A stretch of 64,000 nucleotides of DNA from NCBI GenBank assembly GCA_003223645.1, contig QHVT01000008.1, positions 248,001-312,000 of the forward strand, in the 5' to 3' direction. Position 1 is the stretch's first letter; each line of letters starts with the position of its first letter. Made by a program: the position numbers and the translations under genes. The DNA comes from Acidobacteriota bacterium. Lineage in GTDB: Bacteria > Acidobacteriota > Thermoanaerobaculia > Gp7-AA8. Positions 62,833-64,000 of this stretch are shown piece by piece. The notes under the pieces were generated by a model. It ran no database searches. It was not told where the DNA came from and saw only the letters and a program-made list of their open reading frames with translations.

Positions 62833-62961
62833 GCTATTGATGCCTTGCACTTGTTCAGACTCGTGGTTTGTCTAGCGAGTTGCGTTGGAGCCCATTCTAC
62901 TCCATGCTCGCAGATTCGCAGTCGTGCTCTCTAAGCCAGATCGTACACGCAGCTTTCGCCC

Positions 62962-63142
62962 GCCTAACGACTTGAGCCTAAGCTGCACGGCCAGGGCCCA
63001 CGTGCCGAAGCCGACGCGGCACGGCGGTTGCCGCATGTAACTTAGCGCGCTGCGGACGGCGTGCCGCCGTGATTCTAGTATGTTGACTAGGCAGCTAGGC
63101 TGCCGGGCCAGCGTCGGGTCGTGTCAGTTTCTGGAGTTAGGC
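62962..63142. repeat. attC-like repeat E2 (GCCTAAC ... GTTAGGC)
   Basis: Starts gcctaacgacttgagcctaagctgcacggccagggcccacgtgccgaagccg; ends with GTTAGGC at 63136-63142. Confidence 0.6.
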
Positions 63143-64000
63143 GCCGCCCTTTGGATCTCGGCCAGTGATGGCGGCGAGCCGTTGCGTCAGGCTCTTGCGC
63201 AGCTGCGTCAAATTCTCATATTCCGGAACATTGTGGACTGATAGGTCAAAGTGAAGCGGCGTGCCAGCGCGACGGTAGAGGATAGGATGCTTGCTGAGGG
63301 CATGTGCGTATCCCACTTCGTAATATACGTTCGGTCGTTCGCCTGATAGGTCAGCGAAAAGAAATTGTGATTGCGCGATATGCGCCAAAACAACATCCGT
63401 GATCCGCTCTTGATGTTCGACCTCGTCGGCACGGTGCGCTGTGATACCGAATTGTGAGAATACGTCTTTTACGGTCTCATGCACGTCAACTAACTCCGGC
63501 CGATCTTTGTCCATCCACATGAGAATGAACGCCGTATTGCGTACGTGCCCGCTGATGAGCGATTGCGATGTGGCGACTGCACTATCGGCTGGAAGGGCAG
63601 TCCGGACCAAACGCAGCGCAGCGTTCATAGCATCCGAGGCCTCCTTCTTAGCCGCATCCAAATTCACTGGAACGTCGACGTTATGCTCGATCCGAGGCGG
63701 CGGCTGATTTCGGAGGCTGTAAGCGAAACCTGAGAAATGGTACTCCTCGTGGTATTTCGATGACGCGGTTGCAGCCGTAACCCGGCGAAGAAGACGATTC
63801 ACGTAATCTCGGTGAAAACTCGTGTATGGCAAAACGTGTAACGTAATAAGGTTAAACCAACGAAATAGCTGATCGCGTATTTCGTCACCTTTCACAATGA
63901 CCTTAGTATCAAGTTGCTCCGGCGCGGTGCGGTGACCGTTGCGCGTTGGCCACGCGCTTAGATATTCGTCAATCGTCTCTCGCAGGCACTCGCCTTCCCG
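63137..64000 (-). CDS. TIR/nucleoside-deoxyribosyltransferase-like protein, 5' end outside window
   Basis: RNTAFILMWMDKDRPELVDVHETVKDVFSQFGITAHRADEVEHQERITDVVLAHIAQSQFLFADLSGERPNVYYEVGYAHALSKHPILYRRA; frame stays open to 64000 (...RETIDEYLSAWPTRNGHRTAPEQLDTKVIVKGDEIRDQLF). Confidence 0.7.
   Translation of the reverse strand, partial: REGECLRETIDEYLSAWPTRNGHRTAPEQLDTKVIVKGDEIRDQLFRWFNLITLHVLPYTSFHRDYVNRLLRRVTAATASSKYHEEYHFSGFAYSLRNQPPPRIEHNVDVPVNLDAAKKEASDAMNAALRLVRTALPADSAVATSQSLISGHVRNTAFILMWMDKDRPELVDVHETVKDVFSQFGITAHRADEVEHQERITDVVLAHIAQSQFLFADLSGERPNVYYEVGYAHALSKHPILYRRAGTPLHFDLSVHNVPEYENLTQLRKSLTQRLAAITGRDPKGGA

Overview
This is a high-GC bacterial chromosomal window, about 45 recognisable genes on both strands. 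The organism is Gram-negative-type (LpxC, Omp85-like barrel, TonB receptor). A CarboxypepD_reg-type TonB receptor would fit Acidobacteriota, but that is a weak taxonomic inference. Most genes are housekeeping: ntrY/ntrX-like pair, lpxC, smpB, accD, folC, glyA, siroheme synthase, ruvX, mltG, dprA, queD, pcm, tRNA-Gly(GCC). There are also type IV pilus genes, families of polytopic membrane proteins, and a likely exopolysaccharide locus (GT2, TPR/beta-barrel, phosphodiester glycosidase, two LCP proteins). The striking content is repetitive DNA. (1) A 54-bp palindrome occurs three times, each time inside an unrelated minus-strand gene, in the same orientation and frame, adding the peptide VGAAALSGTATAEGSGR(H/Q). 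Other palindrome families also sit in open reading frames. This resembles the Rickettsia palindromic elements, but with different sequences. (2) Many intergenic gaps hold hairpins whose arms are arrays of 6-9 bp tandem repeats facing their own reverse complements, with a different unit at different loci. (3) A roughly 279-bp higher-order repeat carries eight hairpins (GCGGCTCTGA..GTCAGAGCCGC) spaced 64/86/129 bp, upstream of an uncharacterised gene. (4) A 21-bp-register minisatellite switches unit type. (5) The right end (about 61.2-64 kb) is a compositionally different accessory segment with two attC-like repeats, a frameshifted ParE-like gene and a TIR/nucleoside-deoxyribosyltransferase-like gene truncated by the window edge. 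All calls come from reading the sequence and supplied ORFs; no searches were run.
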